From positions 248,001 to 312,000 of the forward strand of contig NZ_JAGIXS010000007.1 in assembly GCF_030014915.1 (NCBI RefSeq): a stretch of 64,000 nt of DNA, written 5' to 3'. The stretch's first letter is position 1. Every line of letters starts with the position of its first letter. The DNA is from Pelomonas sp. V22. GTDB taxonomy: Bacteria; Pseudomonadota; Gammaproteobacteria; Burkholderiales; Burkholderiaceae_C. Below the pieces are notes generated by a model. That model had not been told where the DNA came from. It saw only the letters and a program-made list of their open reading frames with translations, and did no database searches. The translations under genes and the position numbers were made by a program. Shown here piece by piece: positions 18,644 through 28,948 of this stretch.

Positions 18644-18850
18644 GGGGCTGCTGAGGTCGGGTGGACTGGTGAGGCTATGGCGGCTTTGCAGCGATCTCGG
18701 TCAGTTGATGTCAAGGGTCGTCCGACCGGTCATGTACGCAATGCTGACATTGGGTGAGCCGGGGCACCTTAGGGCTCAAGCCCTTCGAACTGACAGTCGT
18801 TAAGCGTCCAGCCACTGAAGGTAGGTTGGCATCGGACCGGCGCCCCCGAT

Positions 18851-21270
18851 TCAAGCGTGTGCAGTCGGCGTGCTCAGATCGCGACAGCTGGCAGCAGCAT
18901 GGTGAGTTCGCTTTGCGACGAACATGCGCTCATCAGCAAGCGAGAGAAGCGCAGACGACTCCGTGCCGTCCGCCGGGTACCAGGCTAGCCCGACGCTGGC
19001 ACCGACCTGAACCAGATTTCCACCGGGCAACTCTACGGGCTGAGCCACGGCGTCATGGACGCGCCTGAAGACCTCCTCGACTTCGGCCTGAGTTCCGGCG
19101 GGTGACAGAATCATCACGAATTCGTCGCCGCCCAGCCGCGCGACGGTGTCGCAAGACCGCATCGTGACCACAAGTCGTTGCGCAACGGCGCGGAGGATCT
19201 CATCGCCTGCATCATGGCCATGCGTGTCGTTGACGATCTTGAATCCGTCTAGATCCATGTAGGCGACGACCAGCTGTTGCCCCTGCCGCTTGGCCTGCTC
19301 CAAGGCTTGACCCAGGCGATCTCCGAGCAGCGTGCGATTCGGCAGTCCCGTCAGTGCATCGTGGAACGCAGCCTCTTCCATTTCGACGTGGCGCTGCTTC
19401 ATCGCAGTGATGTCGACCATCATCCACATGGACTCTTCAGGTTCGGTCGACACAAGTCTTCCGCTGAGATCAATCCAGAGGAGCTCACCACTGCTGTGAC
19501 GCATCTGGATCTGGGTTCGGTAGGTCTCGTTCCGACGCAGCACTGGGTAAGCCGCAGCGCCTAACGCCGCGAAGCGCTCGTCGTCTGGATACAGCAAGCG
19601 TGCCGCAGACCCTTGAAGAGCCTCAGGGGTGTAGCCGAACATTCGTGACAGCCCGCGGTTGCCCCACATCACCACCCGGTCACGCACTCTCGCGATGCCT
19701 ACCAAGTCGCTCTCAAGCATCATGGCCTGCTCGCTGGCGAGGCGCTCCAGCTGCATACGATGGGCCCGTGCCTCGGTGACCTCGACCTCCACCGCCATGT
19801 AGCCGGTGATGAGTCCGCCATCACCACGCAGAGGCTGGACATCAATGTTGACCCAGTAATCGCGACCGTCCTTGGCCCGATTGCAAAGCTCGGCTCGAAA
19901 GCTGTTGCCCGACGCGAGCTGCTTGCGTATCGTCGATACGGTCGCAGCGTCAGTCTTTTCAGACTGCAAGAAGTGGCCAGGCACTTGGCCTCGCACTTCG
20001 TCGAGCGTGTAACCACACATCCGCGTGAAGCCCGAGTTGATCCAGACGATGCGTCTGTCCCGGTCGGCGATGATGACAGCATTCGATGTGTGCTCCGCCA
20101 CCTTGGCCAAGCGGTCAATCTGTGCCGTCATTGAGGCGACAGATCGCTCAGACCGCTGAATGAGAAGGAGACTCGATACAGAGATGACAAGCAGTAGCGC
20201 CGTGAGCCAAAGTGCGGCTACAAGATGCTCTCGCCAGCCAGCGTAAAGCTCAGGCAAGCTGCGTGACGTACCGATCACGAGGTTGCCATCGAGCTGAACC
20301 CCAGGCGGTTTCAAGGTCCTTTGCACGATCAGGCGATCGGCTGATCGGTCACTGCGACGGCGCCTCGGTTCAGCGTTTCCAGCTGGCCCGACGCCATGTG
20401 CTTGCTGAACATGGTTCCTGGTTGTGCGAGATTGGCTGCGTCCAGACTGATGTTCACTTGAGGCGCCAGAAGCAGCAGGCCACCTGTGGTGTGGGCCAAT
20501 CCTGTCCACATGTCGTCGGCATAGTTGATGGCCCCCACCGTCTCTGCCAACCAGTTTGGGTCCAGAGTGGCAACGACGGCACCGGCGAACGCGCCGTCAT
20601 CGCGCTGGATCACTCGTAGGACGTTCAGGGACCAGACGCCAAGGCTGGTGCGATTGGGCGGCGACACGTACAGCGCATCAGCCCTGTTGCTGCGACGCGC
20701 ATTCATGAAGTACGGAAGCCCGGACACGTCGATGCCCAGCAAACCGTTGCGGCTGGCCGCCAAGATGCGGCCGGATTCATCCACCATGGCGATGGTCCGT
20801 GTCCCGGCGATGGCACTGTCGAGCGCCTTGAGCCGCGCCTGCATGTCTGTCGCGTCTCTCGGGTCGCTCAAATCGGGAATGCCCGTTGTCACGTCGCGCA
20901 GACCGCCGTCAATCGCGATCAGCTGGCGTTCAAGCATGGCCCCGAGCAGCTGCGCCTGTGAGCGGAGTCTTGCCTCCTGTTCTTGGGCAGTGCGCTCATG
21001 CGCCGTCCAAAGCTGCCATCCTTGGACGCTGGCTATGAGTACTGCGAACACCCCGAGGAAGATCCACTGAAGGCGATGCAGCCGCCGAAGCCTGACGACG
21101 GGATCCATGGGGTGGGCCGTCAGGACGGGCACTTCTGTGGTGGTCACTACGTCGCTCCCCCCTGCACTGTTCGCAAGGCGCTCGTCCGATTGTCGGTATT
21201 CAAGTGCACCTTGGGTAACAGCGGCACTCGCCTGCGACGGTTTCAGTGTGACGTTGCCTGATCGAGACAT
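18851..21270 (-). pseudogene. Frameshifted membrane diguanylate cyclase (dCache-PAS-PAS-GGDEF)
   Basis: Two overlapping reading frames together encode one protein. The 5' part (21270 down to a stop at 20329) gives a transmembrane segment (LQWIFLGVFAVLIASV) and most of a periplasmic double-Cache sensor domain. The 3' part continues the Cache end (LIVQRTLKPPGVQL), then a second TM segment (LVAALWLTALLLVISVSSLLLIQ region), two PAS domains and a GGDEF domain with intact GGDEF and an RSCD inhibitory site five residues before it. Near 20330-20340, one missing base would restore ...TDQP-DRLIVQRT. It is either a real recent frameshift or a sequencing error. If intact, it would make c-di-GMP in response to a periplasmic signal. 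Confidence 0.8.
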
Positions 21271-21391
21271 GCTCGAGGCGGTTGACCTCTGGCATCAGGA
21301 TGCGCTAAGTCCCCGCACGCACGTGCGTACGAGGCCGGTGGAGCGGATGTAGCCTTGGGTCTGCAGCTGCTTTCGATCGTCCCAAGCGGCG

Positions 21392-23803
21392 TCAAGCGCG
21401 GTCAAGCCACTGCAGAAATTCTTGTGCCGGCATTGCTTTGCCAAAGAGCCAGCCCTGCGCCTCCAGCACGCCAGAATTCACCAGCCACTCTCGTTGCTCT
21501 TCGCGCTCGACGCCTTCGGCAATCAACTCCATGCTCATCGCGTTTGCCATCGCGACCACCGCTCGCACGATTGCCTGATCCGAGGCACTGCTCACGACGT
21601 CTCGCACAAACGCACGATCTACTTTGAGGCGCTTCAGGGGGAGCGTCTTCAGCATCGAGAGTGACGAGTAGCCGGTCCCGAAGTCATCGAGGGCGATGCA
21701 TACGCCGAGCGCTCTAAGCCGTGTGAGCTTCGCTTCCACTTCTGGCACCCGTTGCAAGGCCGTCTCGGTCACTTCGATCTCTACGAGGCTGGCGGGAAGG
21801 CCTGTCGCCTGTAGCTCTTGTGCCAGATGCTCCGGGAAGGCTTCATCCTGAAGTTGTAGTGCCGACACGTTGACCGCCAATCGGCCATCCACGGAACCGT
21901 CGCGCCACCAGCGTGCCCAAGTCGACAGCGCTTGATGCAATACCCAGCGTCCCAGGGAATGGATCAAACCAGACTCTTCCGCAATCGGGATGAATCGGTC
22001 CGGAGGCACGTGCCCGGCTCGCGCAGAGTTCCAGCGCAAGAGCGCTTCTGCACCGACCACCGCGCCGGTGCGCAAGCAAACCTGAGGTTGCCAGTGCAGC
22101 GAAAGCTCACCGTTTGAAATTGCCTGCAGCAAGCCTTGTTCGATGGCCAAGCGCTCGTTGGCTGTCTCGGCCATGGCAGGCTGATAGTGGGCGAATCGAT
22201 TCCGCCCAGTCCCTTTGGCGGCATACATCGCAATGTCAGCGGAGCGAAGCAGGCTATCAGCATCTGTCCCGTCCCTCGGGAACATGGCGATCCCGAGGCT
22301 TGCAGAGACTTGCATCGAACCGCCGGGCGCCATGTCAATTGGCGATCGCACGACATCCAGGACTCGCTCTGCGACGCCGACGACTTGGTCGAGATCGACA
22401 TGACGTAGCAGCAGTACGAACTCATCGCCTCCCAGGCGAATACCCACATCGCCTTGGCGAAGCATCCCGACCAGGCGATGCGCGACAACCTTGAGAAGGC
22501 GATCGCCAGCATCGTGCCCCAGGCTGTCATTGATGACCTTGAACCCGTCCAGGTCCAGAAACATCAAGCAGGCGGTCTCGCCATCACGCAGTTCACATAG
22601 TGACTCGCGCAGCTGGTATCGGTTGCCCAGCCCGGTGAGTGCGTCATGGAACGCCAGGTGCCTGACCTTGCTCTCCGCCATGCGCAATGCCGATATGTCA
22701 GTGAACGTCAGCACCCGCTGGGTTACGCACCCGTGCTCATCCAGCACGGGCGCCACGTGCTCCCAGCCAGGAAACGTGGTGCCATCACGTCGATTGCAAA
22801 CCACTTCAGCGTGCCCTTGTGCGTTGACGGGTGTGCGGTCCAGCAGTTCACGGTCAGAGCCTCGCCGTGCATGCAGAAAATCGTTTGGATGACGACCTCT
22901 GATCTCATCGCGTTGCCATCCCGTGAGTCGCGTGAAGGCTGCGTTCGCTGTGCTGACGCGCCCCTCCGAATCCAGGATGAGGATCGCGTCAGCGGCAGAC
23001 TCGAACACGACGGCGGCCTGCCGCAACTCGTCTTGCTGCAAGACCTGCCGCGTTACATCGCGACAAATTCCGACGACAGCGCTTTCGCTCTCGACATAGC
23101 TCGCGTGAACCTCGAGCCACGACGCGTGCGTCTCGTCACCTTCATGCCAGCGGGCAAGCAAATGCAGGTCGCCCCCTTGATCCAGCAGTGCTCGGACCTT
23201 GTTCTGGGCTTCCAGCGACAAGTGGTTCAGAAAGTCATTGAGCGGCATCCTCATGCCTCGAAGCGGATCATTCGCCACCGGTGGAAAGTAGCCGTCGATT
23301 TCGACGAGGTCGCTCCCCGTCGGCAAGGTCATCAATCCAAGCTTGGCGCTGTCCAGCGCGAGTCGCAGCCGCCGCTCCGATTGCAGCCGGGCCGCCGATG
23401 CGTTGAAACGCGCCAACGCCATCTGAACGACCGCATTGAGCTCTCGCTGCTGCACGGGCTTGACGAGGTAGCCGTAAGGCGCAACGTGACCGGCTCGCCG
23501 CAGAATTTCTCCGTCTGCGTAGGCGGTCAGGAACACGATGGGAACATCAAAGCAGCGATTGATCTCCGCAGCTGCGGCGATTCCATCGCCGCCACGTCCT
23601 AGGTTGATGTCCATCAACACCAGCCCGGGCCGACGAGCCAGCGCAAGGTTGACCGCATCGCGCTCGGAGCTGGCCATTCCGACGATCTGATATCCGAGCC
23701 CGGACAAGGTCTGCTTCAGGTCGAGCGCAAAGATGAGCTCATCCTCGACGACCAGGACGGACGTCCCTTCAGAGGAACTCGAACGATCTTCGACTGTGGT
23801 CAT
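21392..23803 (-). CDS. Response regulator with PAS, GGDEF and EAL domains (c-di-GMP turnover)
   Basis: Cytoplasmic protein of 803 residues. An N-terminal receiver (VLVVEDELIFALD, phospho-acceptor LMDINLG, FLTAYAD, GYLVKP) is followed by PAS-type regions, a GGDEF domain with intact RLGGDEF and RQGD I-site, and an EAL domain with VGAEALLRW, LDDFGTGYSSLSML and KVDRAFV. Both the cyclase and phosphodiesterase motifs look functional, so the net activity cannot be predicted. The start at 23803 overlaps the stop of the upstream sensor kinase by 4 bp (ATGA), which makes the kinase the evident partner. Confidence 0.92.
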   Translation of the reverse strand: MTTVEDRSSSSEGTSVLVVEDELIFALDLKQTLSGLGYQIVGMASSERDAVNLALARRPGLVLMDINLGRGGDGIAAAAEINRCFDVPIVFLTAYADGEILRRAGHVAPYGYLVKPVQQRELNAVVQMALARFNASAARLQSERRLRLALDSAKLGLMTLPTGSDLVEIDGYFPPVANDPLRGMRMPLNDFLNHLSLEAQNKVRALLDQGGDLHLLARWHEGDETHASWLEVHASYVESESAVVGICRDVTRQVLQQDELRQAAVVFESAADAILILDSEGRVSTANAAFTRLTGWQRDEIRGRHPNDFLHARRGSDRELLDRTPVNAQGHAEVVCNRRDGTTFPGWEHVAPVLDEHGCVTQRVLTFTDISALRMAESKVRHLAFHDALTGLGNRYQLRESLCELRDGETACLMFLDLDGFKVINDSLGHDAGDRLLKVVAHRLVGMLRQGDVGIRLGGDEFVLLLRHVDLDQVVGVAERVLDVVRSPIDMAPGGSMQVSASLGIAMFPRDGTDADSLLRSADIAMYAAKGTGRNRFAHYQPAMAETANERLAIEQGLLQAISNGELSLHWQPQVCLRTGAVVGAEALLRWNSARAGHVPPDRFIPIAEESGLIHSLGRWVLHQALSTWARWWRDGSVDGRLAVNVSALQLQDEAFPEHLAQELQATGLPASLVEIEVTETALQRVPEVEAKLTRLRALGVCIALDDFGTGYSSLSMLKTLPLKRLKVDRAFVRDVVSSASDQAIVRAVVAMANAMSMELIAEGVEREEQREWLVNSGVLEAQGWLFGKAMPAQEFLQWLDRA

Positions 23804-25233
23804 ATACGGGCTGAACCTTTGGGAAGTTTGAGAACAAACAGGGCGCCCGGCCTGCCGGGCTCTGGCCATGTCAGGGATGCGTTGAGCTGCTGCGTGAGCA
23901 GCGTTACCAAGCTGAACCCCAGGCTACTGCCGTGGGACAAAGGGCTGTCCGCCGGCAGACCACGTCCGTCGTCACTGACGGTCACCTTGATCTCGCCGTC
24001 CTGCCGCGCGGCCGTGACTTGAACGAGTCCCGACTGATGCGGTGTGAATGCGTGTTTCAGAGCGTTGGTGATCAGCTCGTTGACGATCAGAGCAACAGGC
24101 ACGGCCTGGGTGAGCTCGATCTGCAGCCCGTCCTCCGGCGCATCAACCCGCAATTGAATACGGTTCATGAGCGCGCCGTGCGCATCACGCAGGCTGCCCG
24201 AAAGGCGCTTGAGGTAGGGCCCCAGCTCTAGCGCGGAAAAATCGGTCCGCTCGTACAGCAGTTGGTGCGTCAGGGCCATCGCCATCACCCGGTTCTCGCT
24301 GTCTTGAAGCGCGAGTGCAACTTCGGGCGAGGCAGCGCGAGATTGCAAGCGAAGCAGGCTGGCGATGATCTGCAGATTGTTCTTGACCCGGTGATGCACC
24401 TCTTGCAGCAGCACCGTTCGTTCGCGCAATGCTGATTCGATGCGCATCTGTGCAGCTTGACGGTCGGAAATGTCGATAGCTGATGGAATCAGGTGCGTGA
24501 TGACGCCATCGTCATCGCGCATCGGCACCAGCATGAAGTCCAACGCCATGCGCGTGTCGCCCGCCATGCGCACGACCACATCTTCTCGAACGATCTCGCC
24601 CGCCGCGACGCGCTGGCATGCTGCCCGGAGCCAGTCTTGCACCTTGTCCGAATAGCTCCACCAATAGGTGTCCCAGAAAGGCTTGCCGATCACGTCGTTC
24701 GCATCGATTCCTGCGGCCTCCAGCGGCGCGCGGTTTGCCTGCACCAGTGTCCCGTCAGGAGACATCACCCCGACAAATGCGAACAAGCTGTCTAGCACGC
24801 GGCGCAGCTGTTTCTCGCTATCAGCAAGTGCCCGCTCAGCAAGCAGTTTGGCGGTTAGGTTGACCGCTTGCACGTAGACGCCGCCGACCTCGCCTCCCGG
24901 CATCTGTATCGGAAGATAGGTCGCTTCCCATTCCGCCGTGCGGCCGTCGCCCGGCATGACGACGGTGATCCGGAAGTTGCCAGCGGCTCGACCTTGCAGG
25001 ATGACCTGGTCCAGGAGAGGCTTCAACGAGAGATAGGCTTCGGGAAGTACCTCTGCGACCGTACGGCCAATATGGTCCTTGATCGAGCGGCCGTTGAACG
25101 ATGCCAGCGTCTCGTTGATGAGCACATACCGGTGGTCGCGATCCAGTACCGCCTTGCCGACGGGCGAGTCTGCCAAGAACACCGTCTGCATCGCGGCGTG
25201 CCAAAAAGCGCTGCCAAGATCAGCCGTTTCCAT
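23800..25233 (-). CDS. PAS-PAS sensor histidine kinase (HisKA_2 type)
   Basis: Soluble sensor kinase, 477 residues, no membrane segments. Residues about 10-140 and 145-280 are PAS/PAC domains. The dimerisation/phosphoacceptor helix LLQEVHHRVKNNLQIIASLLRLQ is the HisKA_2 signature with its His, followed by an HATPase domain (VNELITNALKHAF, SDDGRGLPAD, SSLGFSLVTLLTQQL). ATG 25233 has a strong AGGAGG upstream. It overlaps the REC-GGDEF-EAL gene by 4 bp and should phosphorylate that protein's receiver. The input signal is unknown; PAS domains often bind small molecules, heme or flavin. Confidence 0.9.
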   Translation of the reverse strand: METADLGSAFWHAAMQTVFLADSPVGKAVLDRDHRYVLINETLASFNGRSIKDHIGRTVAEVLPEAYLSLKPLLDQVILQGRAAGNFRITVVMPGDGRTAEWEATYLPIQMPGGEVGGVYVQAVNLTAKLLAERALADSEKQLRRVLDSLFAFVGVMSPDGTLVQANRAPLEAAGIDANDVIGKPFWDTYWWSYSDKVQDWLRAACQRVAAGEIVREDVVVRMAGDTRMALDFMLVPMRDDDGVITHLIPSAIDISDRQAAQMRIESALRERTVLLQEVHHRVKNNLQIIASLLRLQSRAASPEVALALQDSENRVMAMALTHQLLYERTDFSALELGPYLKRLSGSLRDAHGALMNRIQLRVDAPEDGLQIELTQAVPVALIVNELITNALKHAFTPHQSGLVQVTAARQDGEIKVTVSDDGRGLPADSPLSHGSSLGFSLVTLLTQQLNASLTWPEPGRPGALFVLKLPKGSARI

Positions 25234-26015
25234 GCTGCCTCCTCTTCACAAACTGAAGCGACGGTAGCAGGACTCTCTGAAATCACGCCAGGGTCGCGCC
25301 TACGTGCCTGTGCGCCTACCTGTCTGGCGCTCTGCTGATTCAGAGTACCTGAATTTTCATCGAACCACGACAGATGGAGAGGTTGCAGCCATAGCGCTGC
25401 GGATTCATCGACCCCGTCAGCCCTGAAGTCAGTCCGAGCTCGCGGGGGGCCATGAGGGCGCGTTCGAGCAAGGACAGCCTCCGGACAGGTCGATGTGTCG
25501 CGGGCGTGACCCATCGCTCAGAATCTATTGGTACTGAGACTGAGCGCCATATGAGTGCGAACCTGGCGTGGTTGGAAGCGTGGCAACGTGCTGAACGCAG
25601 AGTAGTTGCCCTTCGTGCCGTCGTAGCTGCTAAGGCGACCGATGCCCCGACGCTTCCCGCACTCAAAGATTCCATTAGGTATGGCTGTTACTGAATGTAC
25701 GGCGGCGCAACGGCTGTTTGTCGAGACATTGACCGGGGCACTCCGTTCTGGAAGAGCCTAGCCCTCGCCCTCCTGGCCTTGCCGGAAACCCATTCGGGAT
25801 CAGGGTGATCCCCGTAGGCAAGAGATTTTTGTCGCCCGCGACAGCGGTCGCTGACGCAGCCGTTGAATAACTTCAGATCCGAGTCGGTCACGTACGGGCG
25901 GCAGGTTTTGAGCAAAGCAGTCGGTGGGGTGCTCATTGGCGAACGCCCGAGATCAGCCTGTTGACGCCAGTCGCGCATGCCTGCGACAACTCGACGCCAA
26001 CCCCCACCAGCCGCC
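25234..26015. other. 782-bp region without a confident gene
   Basis: Contains the promoter and leader of the sensor-kinase operon at its left edge and the 3' flank of the carboxypeptidase gene at its right edge. Two short frames are possible: 25551-25694 on + (about 47 codons, starting MSANLAWLEAWQ) and 25688-25936 on - (about 82 codons, starting MSTPPTALLKTCRPYV). Neither has a good ribosome-binding site or a family I recognise. No tRNA, large repeat or terminator with a T-run is visible. Confidence 0.5.
25688..25936 (-). CDS. Possible small hypothetical protein
   Basis: An 82-codon frame beginning MSTPPTALLKTCRPYV, with a soluble, Arg/Lys-rich C-terminal half containing two Cys (NGCVSDRC). 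It lies in an otherwise empty region downstream of, and in the same direction as, the carboxypeptidase gene. There is no clear Shine-Dalgarno sequence and I do not recognise a family. It may not be expressed. Confidence 0.25.
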   Translation of the reverse strand: MSTPPTALLKTCRPYVTDSDLKLFNGCVSDRCRGRQKSLAYGDHPDPEWVSGKARRARARLFQNGVPRSMSRQTAVAPPYIQ

Positions 26016-27266
26016 TTACTTCGAGAACCAGCCAGCCACCCGCTGACGCAGCCGCTCAAAGAACCCCGCCCGCTCCACATCAGCCAGCGCAACGACGTTG
26101 GCCTCGCCGAGTTGCTTTCCATTGGCCGTGGCGACGATCTTGCCGATCACGGCGCCCTTGGCGATCGGCGCTTCAATTGCGGGATTCAGCGTGACGGCCG
26201 TCTTGACGGCGGCGGCCTGGCCCTTGGGCACGACCAGCGACCAGGGCTGTGCAAGGCCGGCATTGACCGTGGGCACCACGCCGTAGGTGACCTTGGCGCT
26301 GGCCAGCGTCGCGCCTGGCTGTGCAGGGGTGGCGGCCTCGAAGTTGGCGTAGCCCCAGTTGAACAGCACGCGGGTCTGGTCAGCGCGGGCCTGCTTGCTG
26401 TCGGCGTTCATGATGACCGAGATCAGGCGCATGCCGTTGCGCTTGGCCGAGGCGGTCAGGCAGTAGCCTGCTTCGTCGGTGTGCCCGGTCTTGAGTCCGT
26501 CCACCGTGGGGTCGGTGTACAGCAGCGCATTGCGGTTGCCCTGCTTGATGCCGTTGTAGGTGAATTCACGCTCGGCGTAGATCGGGTAGTACTCGCCGCT
26601 GTTGCGGATGATGGCAGCGGCCAGCACCGCCAGGTCGCGGGCCGAGGCCTTGTTGTTGGGGTCAGGCAGGCCGGCCGAATTGGCGAACTGGGTCTTGCTC
26701 ATGCCCAGCTTCTTCGCCTCGGCGTTCATCATCGCCACGAAGCCGGCCTCCGAGCCGCCGATGTGCTCGGCCAGGGCCTTGGAGGCGTCGTTGCCGCTGG
26801 CGATGACCACGCCGCGCAGCATGTCCATCAGGGACGCCTGCGCGTTGAGCGGCACGAACATGCAGCTGTCGCCGTCCTTGCCGCCACGGCACCAGGCGTT
26901 GAGGCTCATGGTGACCGGATCGGTGGGCTTGACCTTGCCGTTCTTGAGCGCCTGTTCGACCAGGTAGCTGGTCATCATCTTGGTCAGCGACGCCGGCGGC
27001 AGCGGCTCGTCGGGGTTCGACGAGGCCAGGAGCTGCCCGGTGTTGAAGTCCATCAGCACCCAGGCCTTGTTGGCGAGGACCGGTATCGACTGCCCGTTGG
27101 CGTCGGTGGTCATCGCGGGTTCAGCGGGGGCCTTGGCCTTTGGCTTGTGTGCGGCGGCGCGCGGCTTGGTGTGCGGGGCGCTGAGGGCCGTCGTGGGCAC
27201 TGCGACCAAGAGGGCGCTCGCAAGCACGATGGGAAGCTGGAAGGCGGAGTGGACGCGCGAATTCAT
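26016..27266 (-). CDS. D-alanyl-D-alanine carboxypeptidase (PBP5/6-type, peptidase S11)
   Basis: Periplasmic penicillin-binding protein of 416 residues that trims the terminal D-Ala of peptidoglycan stem peptides. The three active-site motifs are present: S93-L-T-K96, S157-G-N and K259-T-G261. A signal peptide covers residues 1-30 (LPIVLASALLVAVPTTALSA), followed by a Pro/Ala/Lys linker. A C-terminal beta domain ends in a short amphipathic stretch (GFFERLRQRVAGWFSK) typical of the membrane anchor of DacA/DacC proteins. ATG 27266 is the start that gives a sensible signal peptide; upstream in-frame sequence lacks export features. Apparently monocistronic. Confidence 0.95.
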   Translation of the reverse strand: MNSRVHSAFQLPIVLASALLVAVPTTALSAPHTKPRAAAHKPKAKAPAEPAMTTDANGQSIPVLANKAWVLMDFNTGQLLASSNPDEPLPPASLTKMMTSYLVEQALKNGKVKPTDPVTMSLNAWCRGGKDGDSCMFVPLNAQASLMDMLRGVVIASGNDASKALAEHIGGSEAGFVAMMNAEAKKLGMSKTQFANSAGLPDPNNKASARDLAVLAAAIIRNSGEYYPIYAEREFTYNGIKQGNRNALLYTDPTVDGLKTGHTDEAGYCLTASAKRNGMRLISVIMNADSKQARADQTRVLFNWGYANFEAATPAQPGATLASAKVTYGVVPTVNAGLAQPWSLVVPKGQAAAVKTAVTLNPAIEAPIAKGAVIGKIVATANGKQLGEANVVALADVERAGFFERLRQRVAGWFSK

Positions 27267-27481
27267 CGAGAGGTGCTTTTTAGAAACGGAACAGCCGGGA
27301 GCATGAAAGAGTCGGCAACGGGCAGGGGAAGCCACGAAGCTTGATACGGCATTGTGCCAACGAGTAGCGCTGCCGGCTTTTTGGGGGCCCTGCGTGCTGC
27401 AGGGCCAAGGCTGCTTGTTACGAAAGCGGAAAGAAGACGCCCAGACCCGATGAGGCCCAGCGCATGGCCGCCATCGATGCG

Positions 27482-27910
27482 TCACCCGCCCCGCTTGATC
27501 GCCGCCAACTGCTCCCGAATGATGCGCTCCGCATCCTCCGGCGGCAGGTCGATCCCGCCCATCAGCGGCCGCACTTCGATGCAGCAGTCCATGCCGGGAA
27601 ACGGCGCCGGAAAGCGCTGAGCCCAGGCCAGCGCCTCGGCGTGCGAGCCCACCTCGATCAGCGTGTAGCCGGCAATCAGTTCCTTGGTCTCGGCGAAGGG
27701 GCCATCGACCGTGCGCGCCTTGCCCGTGGCGTCGTAGTTCACGCGGAAGCCCTGGCTGCTGGGCTGCAGGCCGGCGCCATCGCGCAGCACGCCCGCCTTT
27801 GCCATCTCGTCGTGGAAGGCCATCATGCGCGGCACCAGGGTCGGGTCATCGGGGAACTCGCCGGCCTCGCTCATGGCAGTGGCGCGGACCTGGATCATGT
27901 AACGGGGCAT
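27482..27910 (-). CDS. YCII-related (DGPF-domain) protein
   Basis: Small cytoplasmic protein, 142 residues, of the YCII/DGPF family: YMIQVRATAMSE, the signature DGPFAETKELIAGYTLIEV, and EVRPLMGG near the end. AGGAG lies 6 bases upstream of ATG 27910. Members are often encoded near ECF sigma factors and have no settled biochemical role; no sigma factor is adjacent here. Function unknown. Confidence 0.9.
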   Translation of the reverse strand: MPRYMIQVRATAMSEAGEFPDDPTLVPRMMAFHDEMAKAGVLRDGAGLQPSSQGFRVNYDATGKARTVDGPFAETKELIAGYTLIEVGSHAEALAWAQRFPAPFPGMDCCIEVRPLMGGIDLPPEDAERIIREQLAAIKRGG

Positions 27911-28056
27911 GGAAGACTCCTGTGGCTGTGGACCTTGCACGACGAACGAGCTTGGTGCTCTTCGACAAGCAATCCTGACGTCGCGGGTATTGAACATTGG
28001 AGGCCAGGCGCCGACCTGCTCGCTTGCGCCAGGCATCTCAAGCCTTCGATAGGGGC

Positions 28057-28725
28057 TTACTCGCCCGGGCTGCTCATCCCGGTGCCGCTCGGGCGCTGGA
28101 CCAAGATGCAGTCCAGGGCAAATGCCATCTCCTCCGTGAGATCACCGAGCACGGCCAGCATCTCGCTGTCAAAGAAGTTCGATTCCCCCGCGCAAAGCAT
28201 CAGCACCGCGTGCACTTGCGAGTCTCGGCGGATTGGCAGCCAGGCGATAGAGCGTATGCCGTGCTGCACGGCCTCTTCACGCCAGCGGCCGGCACGAGGG
28301 TCGAGAACGTAGTCGTTGCTGACCAGCTGGGTGCCGTCCAGCAGGGCTCGCACGGTGTAAGTGCCGCGCATCTCGGGTGCATCCAGGGCAAAGGGATTCG
28401 GTACGTTCTCGAGGATGCGCGCCGCCGGCCCAGCACTTCCCAAGCGCCTCACCCAATCACCGTCAGCAGCGTAGGCGCAAGCCAGAACGGCATAGCCGGT
28501 TTCCACACTCACGCGGCAGGCTGTTTGCCAGAGTTCGTCCTCTCGGCGGCAGCTGCGGAACTGCCGGCTTGCCCGCGCGTGGGCGGCGAGAAAGCGGTTG
28601 AGCCGGTTGATTCGGCTGGATTCCGCGTTGAAGTGACGCCGCTCGGCATTCAGCAAGCCCAGTGCATAGACCAGGCCGGCGGCAAGCAGCGCAATGCACA
28701 GGATCAGCCAGTGGGTGCCAGTCAA
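28057..28725 (-). CDS. Membrane-anchored GAF-domain protein
   Basis: A 222-residue protein with one N-terminal transmembrane helix (WLILCIALLAAGLVYALGLL), a short coiled segment and a GAF-like domain (TGYAVLACAYAADGDWVRRLGSAG, SIAWLPIRRDSQVHAVLMLCAGE, FDSEMLAVLGDLTEEMAFAL in pieces). It has no output domain, so it may be a stand-alone sensor or a truncated relic of a GAF-GGDEF protein. The TTG start at 28725 is chosen because GGAG lies 9 bases before it. Confidence 0.72.
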   Translation of the reverse strand: MTGTHWLILCIALLAAGLVYALGLLNAERRHFNAESSRINRLNRFLAAHARASRQFRSCRREDELWQTACRVSVETGYAVLACAYAADGDWVRRLGSAGPAARILENVPNPFALDAPEMRGTYTVRALLDGTQLVSNDYVLDPRAGRWREEAVQHGIRSIAWLPIRRDSQVHAVLMLCAGESNFFDSEMLAVLGDLTEEMAFALDCILVQRPSGTGMSSPGE

Positions 28726-28948
28726 GATTGAACTCCAGCGACAAGTGGGACTTCCTGCAATCTACTCTGAGTCGCCGCACCGCCAGCGTCTGGCGAACCC
28801 GTCTTGACCCTGCCGAGACAGTGGCAATGCTGCAGAGCCCGGTTCCAAGGACCTGCGTCGCAGCCGCTGCTCGCATTCAGCGTCTAAGGCATCGCGCCGG
28901 CGGCGGCACGGATCAGCCCTTGGCTGCTGGAAGCAGCTTTCAGCAGGC

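Noticed and set aside
25551-25694. Short plus-strand frame starting MSANLAWLEAWQ
   Set aside because: No ribosome-binding site, no known family and no conserved context; recorded only as a possibility.
27386-27406. Hairpin GGCCCTGC-GTGCT-GCAGGGCC as a terminator of the YCII gene
   Set aside because: On the minus strand it is followed by C and A residues, not T, so intrinsic termination is not supported.
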